From contig JASCOF010000005.1 in the NCBI GenBank assembly GCA_029960065.1, positions 124,001 through 188,000 on the forward strand: a stretch of DNA of 64,000 bases, read 5' to 3'. This DNA comes from Flavobacteriaceae bacterium PS02336 (GTDB lineage Bacteria > Bacteroidota > Bacteroidia > Flavobacteriales > Flavobacteriaceae). The translations under genes and the position numbers were made by a program. How positions within the stretch are numbered: the first letter of the stretch is position 1; each line of letters opens with the position of its first letter. The notes beneath the pieces are model-generated. The model did no database searches, had not been told where the DNA came from, and was given only the letters and a program-made list of their open reading frames with translations. Shown here one piece after another: positions 8,286 to 16,789 of this stretch.

Positions 8286-8843
8286 TTAGATGATTTTAAT
8301 TTTAAAATACTCGTTAATAAATGACAAGACAATCAAGAAAACAGAACACAATAAAAAGCTTATTAGGTTAAATTTTAGACTAAAATGATGTTTTTTAGAA
8401 CTTTTGTAAACCAAAAAGAAAAGAAAAATACAAACGATACTAGAAAGCGTTAGAAGTCCAATACCAAAAGAAAGTCCCAATCTTCCTTCATCATTTGGCC
8501 CTAACAAGTTTGCTAAACCAGCCCAAAAACGCATTGCCAGCGGAAAAAGTAAAAAAGGGTATAATTCTTTTTTGGGATATTTATTTAATAGAAAATAAAT
8601 TAGAATGGCTTGAAGAATTGTAAACAAAGGCCCTGCTGCAGTTACAACATTTCTATTCCACTCGTTTTGGTACGATCCAGAAACTAAATTTACAGAATTC
8701 AAGGATGCTGTCATGTTATTTCCAAGTAATTCGCCTGTACACCAATGTGCTAACTCGTGGAATAAAGTGCTGAAAAAAACGGAGATTAGAATAATTAAAA
8801 TGTATTTTAAATCTATTTTATTGTGGTTAATGTTATTAGTCAT
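8286..8843 (-). CDS. M50-like intramembrane metalloprotease, putative
   Basis: 185-residue polytopic membrane protein with a zinc-protease signature HELAHW (HExxH) at the end of the first hydrophobic segment. A glycine/proline loop AAGPLFTI in the next segment resembles the conserved region of site-2-protease relatives. About five membrane segments fill the protein. It lacks the PDZ domain of RseP. The gene runs opposite to its neighbours and sits exactly between two copies of the CDGSH gene end, suggesting it arrived by a local insertion or recombination. The substrate is unknown. A metal-binding membrane protein without protease activity is an alternative. Confidence 0.7.
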   Translation of the reverse strand: MTNNINHNKIDLKYILIILISVFFSTLFHELAHWCTGELLGNNMTASLNSVNLVSGSYQNEWNRNVVTAAGPLFTILQAILIYFLLNKYPKKELYPFLLFPLAMRFWAGLANLLGPNDEGRLGLSFGIGLLTLSSIVCIFLFFLVYKSSKKHHFSLKFNLISFLLCSVFLIVLSFINEYFKIKII

Positions 8844-8953
8844 TTGCTGTAGAGCTGAGTCTTTAAGTGATGTAATTTATTTTTTGGTAATGTAAATAAA
8901 CAAATAATAATTGTAATACTATTCTTTCTGTGTGTGTTCTTGTCAATTGTAAT

Positions 8954-9063
8954 AATTTAGAACATGATTCTGTTGCGTTTGATTTACAGCCCATGAAAAC
9001 AAACTAAGATTTTTTAGTTTAAAATATCTCGAAACCGCATTCAGTTTGATGCGGTTTTTTTGT
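8954..9063 (+). pseudogene. Duplicated 3' fragment of the CDGSH gene plus terminator
   Basis: These 110 nt match 8169-8278 at a constant offset of 785 nt with four mismatches (8174/8959, 8180/8965, 8203/8988, 8207/8992). The fragment keeps the reading frame of the last 17 codons, reading NLEHDSVAFDLQPMKTN then stop, against NFEHDSVAFDLPPMKTN in the intact gene. No Fe-S motif or start codon precedes it. The last 71 nt, including the terminator, are identical. I read it as the remnant of a second CDGSH gene or of a recombination event. Confidence 0.85.
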
Positions 9064-9136
9064 GCAGTTTTTTTAAAAGTAAGTTATTACTTAGAAAAAC
9101 AATATTACATTTACGGCAACTTTTAATTTTCCAAAA

Positions 9137-10267
9137 ATGAAAAAACTAATAATACCACTGTTGTTTTTGTTTTTTAGTGCAAGTTATGCTCAAACGCAAA
9201 AAATAATTTCCAGCGATTGGACATCTTTCAATCAGACAATTGATATTCAGACTTCTAAAAAGAAAAAATTTAAGGTAATCGCTTCTGTTAAAGCCGAAAC
9301 CACTGATCCAGCATCTTGGGCTGGGGTATGGGCAAGAGTTGATACCAAAAATGATGAAGAAGGTTTTTTTGATAATATGCAGGACAGGCCAGTTAAATCT
9401 AAAGAATGGAATTCTTATACGGTTGAAGGTACTTTAGATGCCAACAGCAAATCGTTAAGTTTTGGCGGTTTGTGTATCAATAACGGAAAATTCTATTTTG
9501 ATAAATTTGAGCTGCTGATTGAAAATGATAAAGGTGTTTTTGAGCCTTTCACGGTATTAAATGCAAGTTTTGAAACTCCTGTAAAAAATGGTGATATTCC
9601 TAAATGGAGTTTGGGAACCTCAAAAGACGCTATTGTTAAAGTGAAAGAATATAAAATTTCATCTACTAATTCGGCTGTTGATGGAAAAAGCAGTATCCTA
9701 TTAGAAGGAAGTGGCATCAAACCCCGTCCAGAAGCAAGAATAGGTAATGTTGAGGGAGCTTCTCCAAAAATCGCCGACATGATTTCGATGCTGGAAGACC
9801 TTAAAGCCCGTGTCGAGCGAACAGTTAAAAACATGAGCCAATATGAAATTGATTATCTTCATGATGAAGAAGCAAATCGAATTGGAGCTTTGGTTATGCA
9901 TTTGGCTGCAGCCGAAAAATATTATCAGGTTTTTACTTTTGAAAACAGAGATTTTAATGAAGAAGAAAAGAAGATTTGGAACAACGCTTTAAATTTGGAT
10001 CAAGGAGGAAGAGATGATTTTAAAGGACATCCGATTCAATATTATTTAGATATTTATAATGAAGTAAGAGCCAAAACCATTGAAGAACTAAAGAAAAGAG
10101 ACGACGCTTGGTTTGCACAAGTTCAATTAAAATATGATATGAGTAACCAATATTGCTGGTTTCATGTTATGGAACATCAATCGAGTCATTTAGGCCAGAT
10201 TTTGTTTTTGAAAAAACGAATCCCGCCAGAGAAAAAGCAAAATTTTCAACAAGAGCTTAAGAAATAA
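9137..10267 (+). CDS. Secreted two-domain protein with a C-terminal DinB-like fold
   Basis: 376 residues. A signal peptide ends ASYAQ near residue 19. Residues about 25-150 form a beta-rich module (FKVIASVKAETTDPASWAGV, YFDKFELLIEN) resembling a carbohydrate-binding-like sandwich. Residues about 215-370 look like a DinB/DUF664 four-helix metal-binding domain, with a helix-borne His (LVMHLAAAEKYY) and a later HVMEHQSSHLGQ segment supplying candidate metal ligands. DinB-fold proteins are usually cytoplasmic thiol-dependent enzymes, so a secreted fusion is unusual. The function is not known. It is monocistronic, with a terminator at 10272-10301. Confidence 0.65.
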   Translation: MKKLIIPLLFLFFSASYAQTQKIISSDWTSFNQTIDIQTSKKKKFKVIASVKAETTDPASWAGVWARVDTKNDEEGFFDNMQDRPVKSKEWNSYTVEGTLDANSKSLSFGGLCINNGKFYFDKFELLIENDKGVFEPFTVLNASFETPVKNGDIPKWSLGTSKDAIVKVKEYKISSTNSAVDGKSSILLEGSGIKPRPEARIGNVEGASPKIADMISMLEDLKARVERTVKNMSQYEIDYLHDEEANRIGALVMHLAAAEKYYQVFTFENRDFNEEEKKIWNNALNLDQGGRDDFKGHPIQYYLDIYNEVRAKTIEELKKRDDAWFAQVQLKYDMSNQYCWFHVMEHQSSHLGQILFLKKRIPPEKKQNFQQELKK

Positions 10268-10271
10268 AATT

Positions 10272-10301
10272 AAGGCTGCATTATATATGATGCAGCTTTT
10301 T
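10272..10301 (+). terminator. Terminator after the DinB-like gene
   Basis: GGCTGCAT and ATGCAGC form a stem just after the stop codon, followed by five T residues. Confidence 0.7.
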
Positions 10302-10398
10302 GTTTTTATTATATTATCAATTTAAAAAAGAAAATCTTAAGCGATTCATTTTGAATTAATTCAACTAATTTTATGTGCTTTAAATAATGTTTTGACTT

Positions 10399-11955
10399 AT
10401 GATATTTAAAAGACTTTCTATTGCATTCTTTTTTCTTCTTTCGGTAGAGGAAGGAATCGCACAAAACAAAATAAATCTCTTTTCAGAAATCAATTACAAT
10501 TCGATTCCTGCGATCAATTTAAGCGAATACAAATCGGTTCAGGAACGAGATGCTCGATTGCAGAATCCAAATATTGCTATAGGAGTTGGTATTTCGGGCG
10601 GCGGATCGAGAGCGCAGTTTTTTAGTTTAGGCGTGCTTTTAGGTTTGGAGGAGGTTCAGGAAGAAAAGTCCAATCGTAATTTTTTAAATGAAATCGATTA
10701 TTTTTCAACGGTTTCTGGAGGCTGTTATTCGGCTGGATATTATTTAACCATTCTGAAAAACAAACTGCAGTATGACAATTGTACTTTTAATGAGTTTTAT
10801 TTTTCTAAGGCAGATGCTTTTAAATCAGATGTCAATAAATCGGCTACCCTTTTTTCTCTCTTGAATAACAGCAGAAACGAAAAAGGTGAAAAAGTTTCAA
10901 TGGCACAGCGATTAGATTTGGAGGTTTTGCAGTACGACAGCACAAATCCAGAGAATCAGAATAAGTTTCAAACGCAGATGCTGCTTTCGGATTTTTTTAT
11001 TCAGAAAGAAAGTAAATTAAATCCGCAATTGCCCATGATGGTTGCCAATGGAACGGCTTATAACAATGGAGAACGGTTTCCGTTTATGCCTCACATTATT
11101 CGGGCTTTAAAGATCAATTCTTCCTTAGCTCCCAATAAAGCGTCACTTCCGCTTGACGGAAATCAAATTAATAACGGGTATGATTTTCCGCTTACCTATG
11201 CTATTACAGCGAGTTCTGCTTTTCCAGGAGTTTTGCCTAAAACCAAATTCGGAATCAAAAATCAAGATAAGATTTTATGTGTAATTGATGGCGGAGCTTC
11301 AGACAATATGGGATATGAAACTTTGATAGAATTGCTTCATCATGACAGCAAAGTCACAGACAAGAACAAAAAAGCACTTTTTATTGATTGTTTGGGACAG
11401 GGAAAGAAATCACCTTATATAAATGATGGAAAAATTCGATTACTTTCTTTATTAGAAACGGCTTCCTTATATACCGTTCAAACACGATATATGACTTTTG
11501 AAAGAGATGTCGAAAATGCTTTGGAACGCTATAAAATTCCAACTTCAAATTATCAGATAATTGGTTTTACCACTTTAAGACATCATTTATCAAGCTTAAA
11601 TAAAGATCAGAAATACGAAGATTTGGTTACAGAATTAAAAAACAGCGATGATGAAGCCGCAACATGGCTTAAACTGCATGATGATTTTAGAGCGAAATTG
11701 ATTTCAAAATTTGGAGAAGAAAGTTTTAAAAAAGACAAAAACGGCGAATTGCAGCTTGCCAGTTTAGACAGAGAAAAGTTTAAGGATTTTGGCGCCAGCG
11801 AACTTTTAATGCTTTATGAATATACTTCTCACGTTGAAACCAAACTAAAAATTACACCCGAAGAAAAAGAAATGTTGCTGCTTTCTGGGCGTTTTGCATC
11901 CTATTTGAAGGCTGATGAATTGAAAGGATTGTTGGTTGAGAATAAAGGGTTTTAA
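10399..11955 (+). CDS. Patatin-like phospholipase family protein
   Basis: 518-residue predicted exported lipid acyl hydrolase. A signal peptide ends EGIAQ. The oxyanion loop is GVGISGGGSRAQFFSLG (about residues 62-78), the nucleophile segment is FSTVSGGCYSAGYY (about 105-118), and the catalytic Asp lies in VIDGGASDN (about residue 300). These are the patatin/cPLA2 Ser-Asp dyad elements. The C-terminal region is charged and helical. The gene is convergent with the PrcB-like gene, their stops only 3 nt apart. The substrate, phospholipid or neutral lipid, cannot be told from the sequence. Confidence 0.85.
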   Translation: MIFKRLSIAFFFLLSVEEGIAQNKINLFSEINYNSIPAINLSEYKSVQERDARLQNPNIAIGVGISGGGSRAQFFSLGVLLGLEEVQEEKSNRNFLNEIDYFSTVSGGCYSAGYYLTILKNKLQYDNCTFNEFYFSKADAFKSDVNKSATLFSLLNNSRNEKGEKVSMAQRLDLEVLQYDSTNPENQNKFQTQMLLSDFFIQKESKLNPQLPMMVANGTAYNNGERFPFMPHIIRALKINSSLAPNKASLPLDGNQINNGYDFPLTYAITASSAFPGVLPKTKFGIKNQDKILCVIDGGASDNMGYETLIELLHHDSKVTDKNKKALFIDCLGQGKKSPYINDGKIRLLSLLETASLYTVQTRYMTFERDVENALERYKIPTSNYQIIGFTTLRHHLSSLNKDQKYEDLVTELKNSDDEAATWLKLHDDFRAKLISKFGEESFKKDKNGELQLASLDREKFKDFGASELLMLYEYTSHVETKLKITPEEKEMLLLSGRFASYLKADELKGLLVENKGF

Positions 11956-11958
11956 GTC

Positions 11959-12408
11959 TTATTGCTCAAAAACAACCTTTTTGTTTGTCTTTTCTATTTT
12001 TACAATTTCATATGGTCTAGATAATCTAGACGTTAGATCTCCAGTTTTTAATTTTTCAACTTTTACAATGATGGTTTTTCGGTTTTGGCTCATTTTTACA
12101 ATATCAATAGAATGACCTCCATTGCCATTTGTTCTGTCTATAACTGCAATTATTTGATATTTATTGAAGTCAATGTTTGTCTCACTGAAGTTTTTTACTA
12201 AATCATTTGGAGCACTCATTTCTGCCAGTAGATTGTTCCATGCTTCAGTGTTTTTAATAACTAAAAATGTTGGAGTAACACTTTCGTCATAAGGAAAAGA
12301 ATCTCCTTTGGCAATTGCAGAATATTGTACATCAGAGTACGGTAATTCATCTCTATCACAGCTTGTAAGTGCAAATAGAAGAATAAAAAATAAGAAAATC
12401 TGTTTCAT
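11959..12408 (-). CDS. PrcB-like lipoprotein
   Basis: 149-residue predicted lipoprotein with lipobox LTSC (residues about 14-17) followed by DRDEL. The C-terminal half, with NGGHSIDIVKMSQN and TSRLSRPYEIVKIEKTN, resembles the PrcB C-terminal domain found in a treponemal protease complex and in many Bacteroidota lipoproteins. I infer a small beta-sandwich anchored in a membrane. The upstream spacer 12409-12659 is AT-rich with no further gene visible. The family call rests on pattern resemblance only. Confidence 0.65.
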   Translation of the reverse strand: MKQIFLFFILLFALTSCDRDELPYSDVQYSAIAKGDSFPYDESVTPTFLVIKNTEAWNNLLAEMSAPNDLVKNFSETNIDFNKYQIIAVIDRTNGNGGHSIDIVKMSQNRKTIIVKVEKLKTGDLTSRLSRPYEIVKIEKTNKKVVFEQ

Positions 12409-12659
12409 GGTTTTTTGGTTTTAGTTAGAAAATGCTTTCTATTTAACAGATGTTGTTTTTTTAAATGGTTGCGTAAGAGCTGTTTATTTTTTATTTTTAA
12501 AGTTACGAGAATATTACCGCTTTACAACAATGGATAAAAATGCTGTTTCTCGTCAAAAGTATAGTTTGTATCTTTTGCTTTTAATTCAAATTGTAAAAAG
12601 GATATATTTCAATTTTTTCCCTCAACTTTGCAAAACAATCTTTTAAAATAAACTCAAAA

Positions 12660-13199
12660 ATGGAATTCGGTAAAATTATCATTTCAGAAACGGCAGCAAA
12701 CAGTGAAAATCCTCAAGACGTCGTGAATTCGAATATTTCGGTAATCAATTTAATGCGTGAAGAAAAAATAGACGACGATTTGATTCACGAAGATGCTTTA
12801 ATGAGTTACTATTTAGATTTTTATTCTTCAAAATATGCAGAAGGAAATTTTTCGAAATTCGTGCACGATTCGGGCTGGAATAAAGAATTGAACGAATTAA
12901 TCGAAGAAGGTTTAGCTTTAATTGGTGCCGAAAAACATTTGGAACTTTTTAAAGAACAATCTCGAAAACTGCGTTTACAGAGCAGTATTAAATTAGGGAA
13001 GTTTCTGCAGGGAAAGTTTGAAACGCCAAATCCGCTTCGTGATTTTTTAAACAATAACACTTATTTTGAATTGGACGAAAATATAGTCGAGTTAAATGCC
13101 AAGTTTTTAAAATCTCATCCAGATACAGAAGTCCTTTCGGTTGATGAAATGTTTAAAACACTGGAAGAATTTATTGGGCATGAAATCAAAAGAGATTAA
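12660..13199 (+). CDS. DMP19-family protein (DUF4375-like)
   Basis: 179-residue soluble, acidic, helical protein. The segment ALMSYYLDFYSSKYAEGNFSK followed by FVHDSGW and a helix ending EEGLALIGAEKHLELF resembles the DMP19 domain. Proteins of that family have been linked to DNA mimicry in Neisseria, but most members have no tested function, and I do not extend that role to this protein. There is no signal peptide. It stands as a single gene between AT-rich spacers. Confidence 0.65.
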   Translation: MEFGKIIISETAANSENPQDVVNSNISVINLMREEKIDDDLIHEDALMSYYLDFYSSKYAEGNFSKFVHDSGWNKELNELIEEGLALIGAEKHLELFKEQSRKLRLQSSIKLGKFLQGKFETPNPLRDFLNNNTYFELDENIVELNAKFLKSHPDTEVLSVDEMFKTLEEFIGHEIKRD

Positions 13200-13266
13200 G
13201 TTTTAAAAAAGGAAAGACATATTCTTATTTAAAGGAAATTTTTTCGAGATGTTTGTAAGAAAATTA

Positions 13267-13274
13267 TATATTTG
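13267..13274 (+). promoter_or_regulatory. Probable -7 element for the lipoprotein gene
   Basis: TATATTTG matches TAnnTTTG. Transcription would begin near 13281, downstream of an in-frame TTG at 13272, which favours the ATG at 13302 or 13308 as the true start. Confidence 0.5.
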
Positions 13275-13307
13275 AAGAGCCCAAAATCTACAAATAAATT
13301 GATGCCT

Positions 13308-14219
13308 ATGAAAAAAACTATTCTCTTAAGCGGGATCTTCATGTTTTTATATGCCTGCGGAAAGAACGAAAAAATTCAAAACGAAGCAGAAAATCAGAAT
13401 CAGGAACTGCTCTCGCAGACAGAAACAGATGCTCCTTTAAATAAAAGAAAACTCGTTTTTAAAAATTTGGATGATATTCAATATTCAGAAGAATTGAATC
13501 TGCCGCTGCTTTCTAAAGTGGCTTCAAATCTTAAAATTAAATATTCCAATATTAAAATCGATGAGACAAGCTCTATAAACTACGATGATAAAACAGCTTT
13601 TTTTGTACTGACCACAGTTGAACGCAGTAAAAAAATAGCTAAATCGGATGGTTATGAAAATCTAGGAAATTATTTTCAGCGTAAATATTTATTTGTTGAT
13701 CGTGAAAACGGTAACGTAATCGCCGAAGAGTTTGACGATAATCTTGGATATTATCATAATGAAGCAATACGATTTTCAAAATCACGTATTCTAAAAGATT
13801 TGGTGTATGTGAACGAGAATACTCCAGCGATTGGTTTTTATACAGAAGCCAGTGCAAGCAGCAGAATCGTATTATATTCGGAACAAAAATTTACGCTTCT
13901 GACACTGACAGGCAATGAAATCAAGAAAGTTTTATACCAATATCCAATTCGCCTTGCCAATGGCGATTCGAACGGAAGCGGAACGTATCAAATAGAAACC
14001 TTGGAAACGGGTATGAGTTTTGGAAATCATAAAACAAACGGATTTTTTGATTTGATTGTAACCAAAAACTTTTCTTATGAAGAAGCTGTCGAAGATAGTT
14101 CAGAATACGAAATGGAAGAAAATAAGGAACTGAAAACGAAAAAAGAATCCGAGAAACTCCTGTTTAACGGCAAAGAATATGTTTTTCATAGAGACGACAG
14201 ACACCGTTTTTTAGAGTAA
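13308..14219 (+). CDS. Lipoprotein of unknown function
   Basis: 303 residues from the chosen ATG at 13308, which begins a standard lipoprotein signal (MKKTILLSGIFMF, lipobox LYAC). The ATG at 13302 would add two residues. The mature protein starts with a Gln/Glu/Asn-rich linker. A globular part follows (TAFFVLTTVERSK, NTPAIGFYTEASASSRIVLY, GTYQIETLETG), ending in a charged tail. I recognise no catalytic motif. The mid region has a faint SH3-like feel, but I do not assign it. It lies just upstream of serS with a weak hairpin at 14245-14267 between. Confidence 0.75.
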   Translation: MKKTILLSGIFMFLYACGKNEKIQNEAENQNQELLSQTETDAPLNKRKLVFKNLDDIQYSEELNLPLLSKVASNLKIKYSNIKIDETSSINYDDKTAFFVLTTVERSKKIAKSDGYENLGNYFQRKYLFVDRENGNVIAEEFDDNLGYYHNEAIRFSKSRILKDLVYVNENTPAIGFYTEASASSRIVLYSEQKFTLLTLTGNEIKKVLYQYPIRLANGDSNGSGTYQIETLETGMSFGNHKTNGFFDLIVTKNFSYEEAVEDSSEYEMEENKELKTKKESEKLLFNGKEYVFHRDDRHRFLE

Positions 14220-14244
14220 AATTCATAAATTTCAAAATAACGTC

Positions 14245-14267
14245 AAAGGCACTTTTAGAGTGCTTTT
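14245..14267 (+). terminator. Possible weak terminator before serS
   Basis: AAAGGCACT and AGTGCTTTT form a short imperfect stem with a 5-nt loop 25 nt after the lipoprotein stop. Confidence 0.4.
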
Positions 14268-14310
14268 GCTGTTTATAAGAGATTTCGGTTTTACTGCAAA
14301 ACTTTGACCT

Positions 14311-14338
14311 ATTGTTAACAAACATTTCCTTAAATTTG
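14311..14338 (+). promoter_or_regulatory. Promoter of serS
   Basis: ATTG at 14311-14314 and TAAATTTG at 14331-14338 fit the flavobacterial -33/-7 pattern with 16-nt spacing. A TTTG at 14303 with 24-nt spacing is an alternative -33. Confidence 0.6.
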
Positions 14339-14378
14339 CTTCCGTTATAAAAAATACAATAGTTATAAAAATCAAGCT

Positions 14379-15650
14379 ATGTTACAAATTGCATTTATTA
14401 GAGAAAATCAAGAGAAAGTAATCAAAGCTTTAGCAAAACGAAATATCGATGCTAAAAGCGTTGTTGAAGAGGTGGTTCAATTAGACGAAAATCGTCGTGC
14501 TGCACAGGTGGAATTAGACAATACTTTATCAGAATCTAATAAATTGTCCAAAGATATTGGTGAATTGATGAAAGCTGGCGAGAAAGCTAAAGCAGCAATC
14601 TTAAAAGAAAAAACAGTTTCACTAAAAGAAAAAAGTAAAGAACTAAGCGAAAAAGCAGAAGCTTTGGCTGTTGAGTTAACCAATAAATTATACACTTTAC
14701 CAAACCTTCCGGCAGATATTGTTCCTGAAGGAAAAACGCCAGATGATAACTTAAATGTATTCCAAGAAGGAGATATTCCGGTTTTACATGAAGGCGCACA
14801 GCCGCACTGGGAATTGGTTAAGAAATACGATATTATCGATTTCGAATTGGGTGTAAAAATTACTGGAGCAGGATTTCCTGTTTACAAAGGAAAAGGAGCT
14901 CGTTTACAGCGTGCTTTAATCAATTACTTTTTAGACAAAAATACCGCTGCAGGTTACAATGAAGTTCAAGTGCCGCATTTGGTAAACGAAGCTTCAGGTT
15001 TTGGAACAGGACAATTGCCAGACAAAGAAGGACAGATGTATCATTCTACAATCGATGATTTATATTTGATTCCAACGGCTGAGGTTCCGGTTACGAACTT
15101 GTTTCGTGATGTCATTTTAAACGAAAGTGAGCTTCCTGTTTTACATACGGCTTATACACCATGTTTCCGTCGTGAAGCGGGTTCTTATGGAGCACACGTT
15201 CGCGGATTAAACCGTTTGCACCAATTTGATAAAGTTGAAATCGTACGTGTGGAACATCCTGAAAAGTCTTATGAAGCACTTGACGGAATGGTAGAACATG
15301 TGAAAGATATTTTAAAAGAATTAAAATTACCATACCGAGTTTTACGTCTTTGCGGTGGCGATATGGGATTCACTTCTGCTTTAACGTATGATTTTGAAGT
15401 GTTTTCTACAGCTCAAGACCGCTGGTTAGAAATTAGTTCTGTTTCTAATTTTGAAACTTTCCAGGCTAATCGCTTGAAATTACGTTTTAAAGACAAAGAC
15501 GGAAAAAATCAATTGGCGCATACACTTAACGGAAGTTCATTAGCACTTCCACGTGTTTTGGCTGGAATTATTGAAAATTACCAAACTCCAGAAGGAATCG
15601 TAATTCCAGAGGTTTTACGTCCTTACTGCGGATTTGATATTATAAACTAG
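14379..15650 (+). CDS. serS: Serine--tRNA ligase
   Basis: Class II synthetase charging tRNA-Ser (and tRNA-Sec where present). 423 residues. The N-terminal antiparallel coiled-coil arm (about residues 30-105) binds the long variable arm of tRNA. The catalytic core shows motif 2 in TPCFRREAGSYG and motif 3 near NGSSLALPRVLAGIIENYQ. The TAEVPVTNL segment of the active site is also clear. Length and order are normal for SerRS. It heads a same-strand run with lgt, a TPR gene, a DUF4286 gene, rsmA and mgtE. Confidence 0.98.
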   Translation: MLQIAFIRENQEKVIKALAKRNIDAKSVVEEVVQLDENRRAAQVELDNTLSESNKLSKDIGELMKAGEKAKAAILKEKTVSLKEKSKELSEKAEALAVELTNKLYTLPNLPADIVPEGKTPDDNLNVFQEGDIPVLHEGAQPHWELVKKYDIIDFELGVKITGAGFPVYKGKGARLQRALINYFLDKNTAAGYNEVQVPHLVNEASGFGTGQLPDKEGQMYHSTIDDLYLIPTAEVPVTNLFRDVILNESELPVLHTAYTPCFRREAGSYGAHVRGLNRLHQFDKVEIVRVEHPEKSYEALDGMVEHVKDILKELKLPYRVLRLCGGDMGFTSALTYDFEVFSTAQDRWLEISSVSNFETFQANRLKLRFKDKDGKNQLAHTLNGSSLALPRVLAGIIENYQTPEGIVIPEVLRPYCGFDIIN

Positions 15651-15651
15651 T

Positions 15652-15730
15652 TTTTTAGTTTTCAGTCGCAGTTTTCAGTCTCCGTTTCATACTGGACTGA
15701 AAACTGCGACTGCGACTGAAAACTAAAAAC
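15652..15730. repeat. Word-built palindrome filling the serS-lgt spacer
   Basis: The left arm (15652-15680, TTTTTAGTTTTCAGTCGCAG then TTTTCAGTC) is complementary to the right arm (15695-15730), which carries one extra 6-nt GCAGTC unit. The arms are made of the reiterated word CAGTTTTCAGTCG. It starts 1 nt after the serS stop and ends 8 nt before the lgt start, leaving almost no unrelated spacer. The transcript would form a strong hairpin. Confidence 0.85.
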
Positions 15731-15738
15731 TCATAACA

Positions 15739-16581
15739 ATGAAAAACGGAATATTAAATTGGAACGTAGATCCTGTTATTTTCTGGATTACCGATAGTTT
15801 TCCGTTAAAATATTACGGAGCTCTTTTTGCCTGCGGACTTCTTTTAGGCTTTTATATTGTTAGAAATATTTACAAGAAAGAAAACCTTTCGCTTGATAAT
15901 CTAGACAGTCTACTTATTTATGTTATTGTCGGAACCGTTTTAGGTGCAAGACTTGGGCATTGCTTCTTTTATGAAGCCGATTATTTCTTAAAACATCCAA
16001 TCGAAATTCTGCTTCCAATACAAAAAATTAAAGGAACTTACGAATTTGTGGGTTACCAAGGTTTGGCAAGTCACGGTGGTTCTATTGGAGTAATCACGGC
16101 GATGATTTTATATTGCCGAAGATACAAAGTACAATTCTTAGGACTTCTGGATAAAATGGCGGTTGCAGTTCCTGTAACGGGTACATTTATTCGATTAGGG
16201 AATTTTATGAATTCTGAAATCTACGGAAAACCAACCAACGGAAATTGGGGAGTGGTTTTTGAAAGAGACGATTTAATTCCGAGACATCCAACTCAATTGT
16301 ATGAAGCTTTTGCTTATTTATTGATTTTCGGAATTCTGTTTTACATGTATAAATCAGAGAAAATTAGAAATACACAAGGATTAATCTTTGGAACTTTCTT
16401 AACTTTATTATTTACAGCTCGTTTTATAATTGAATTTTTTAAAGAAAATCAAGAAGCTTTTGAAAATAATATGCTGATTAATATGGGACAGATTTTAAGT
16501 ATCCCATTCATTTTAATTGGTTTAGGATTGATTTTTTGGAAAACTAAAAAAGTCTCAGTATACAGTGACAGTTTACAGTAA
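15739..16581 (+). CDS. lgt: Prolipoprotein diacylglyceryl transferase
   Basis: Inner-membrane enzyme that moves diacylglyceryl from phosphatidylglycerol to the lipobox cysteine of prolipoproteins, the first step of lipoprotein maturation. This matters here because several lipoproteins lie in the window. 280 residues with about seven membrane segments. Family motifs include GARLGHCFFYE, the His-containing SHGGSIG, the Lgt signature IRLGNFMNSEIYGKPT, and RHPTQLYEA. The final residues (VSVYSDSLQ) are encoded by CAGTTTACAGT-type repeat words that continue downstream, so the extreme C-terminus may be repeat-derived. Confidence 0.97.
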   Translation: MKNGILNWNVDPVIFWITDSFPLKYYGALFACGLLLGFYIVRNIYKKENLSLDNLDSLLIYVIVGTVLGARLGHCFFYEADYFLKHPIEILLPIQKIKGTYEFVGYQGLASHGGSIGVITAMILYCRRYKVQFLGLLDKMAVAVPVTGTFIRLGNFMNSEIYGKPTNGNWGVVFERDDLIPRHPTQLYEAFAYLLIFGILFYMYKSEKIRNTQGLIFGTFLTLLFTARFIIEFFKENQEAFENNMLINMGQILSIPFILIGLGLIFWKTKKVSVYSDSLQ

Positions 16582-16780
16582 CTTAAAAAAAAGTTACAGT
16601 TTACAGTCTCAGTTTGCAGTTTGTAAGACTGAAAACTGCGACTGAAAACTCAATAGAAAGTCTCAGTTTGCAGTAACTGAAAACCGCGACTGCGACTGAA
16701 AACTAAAAAAAGTCACAGTTTACAGTCTCAGTTTGCAGTTTGTAAGACTGAAAACCGAGACTGCGACTGAAAACTAAATA
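16551..16780. repeat. Array of CAGTTT(A/T)CAGTC words between lgt and the TPR gene
   Basis: About 230 nt of the words CAGTTTACAGTC, CAGTTTGCAGT and their complements ACTGAAAACTGCGACTG. A 41-nt block at 16596-16636 recurs identically at 16715-16755, so the array contains a tandem duplication of a hairpin unit. It begins inside the last codons of lgt and ends about 10 nt before the next ATG. There are no spacers of unique sequence, so it is not a CRISPR. Confidence 0.85.
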
Positions 16781-16789
16781 AAAGGCAGT

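Noticed and set aside
16551-16780. CRISPR-like array
   Set aside because: The words repeat without regular unique spacers and are arranged as palindromes; no cas genes are present.
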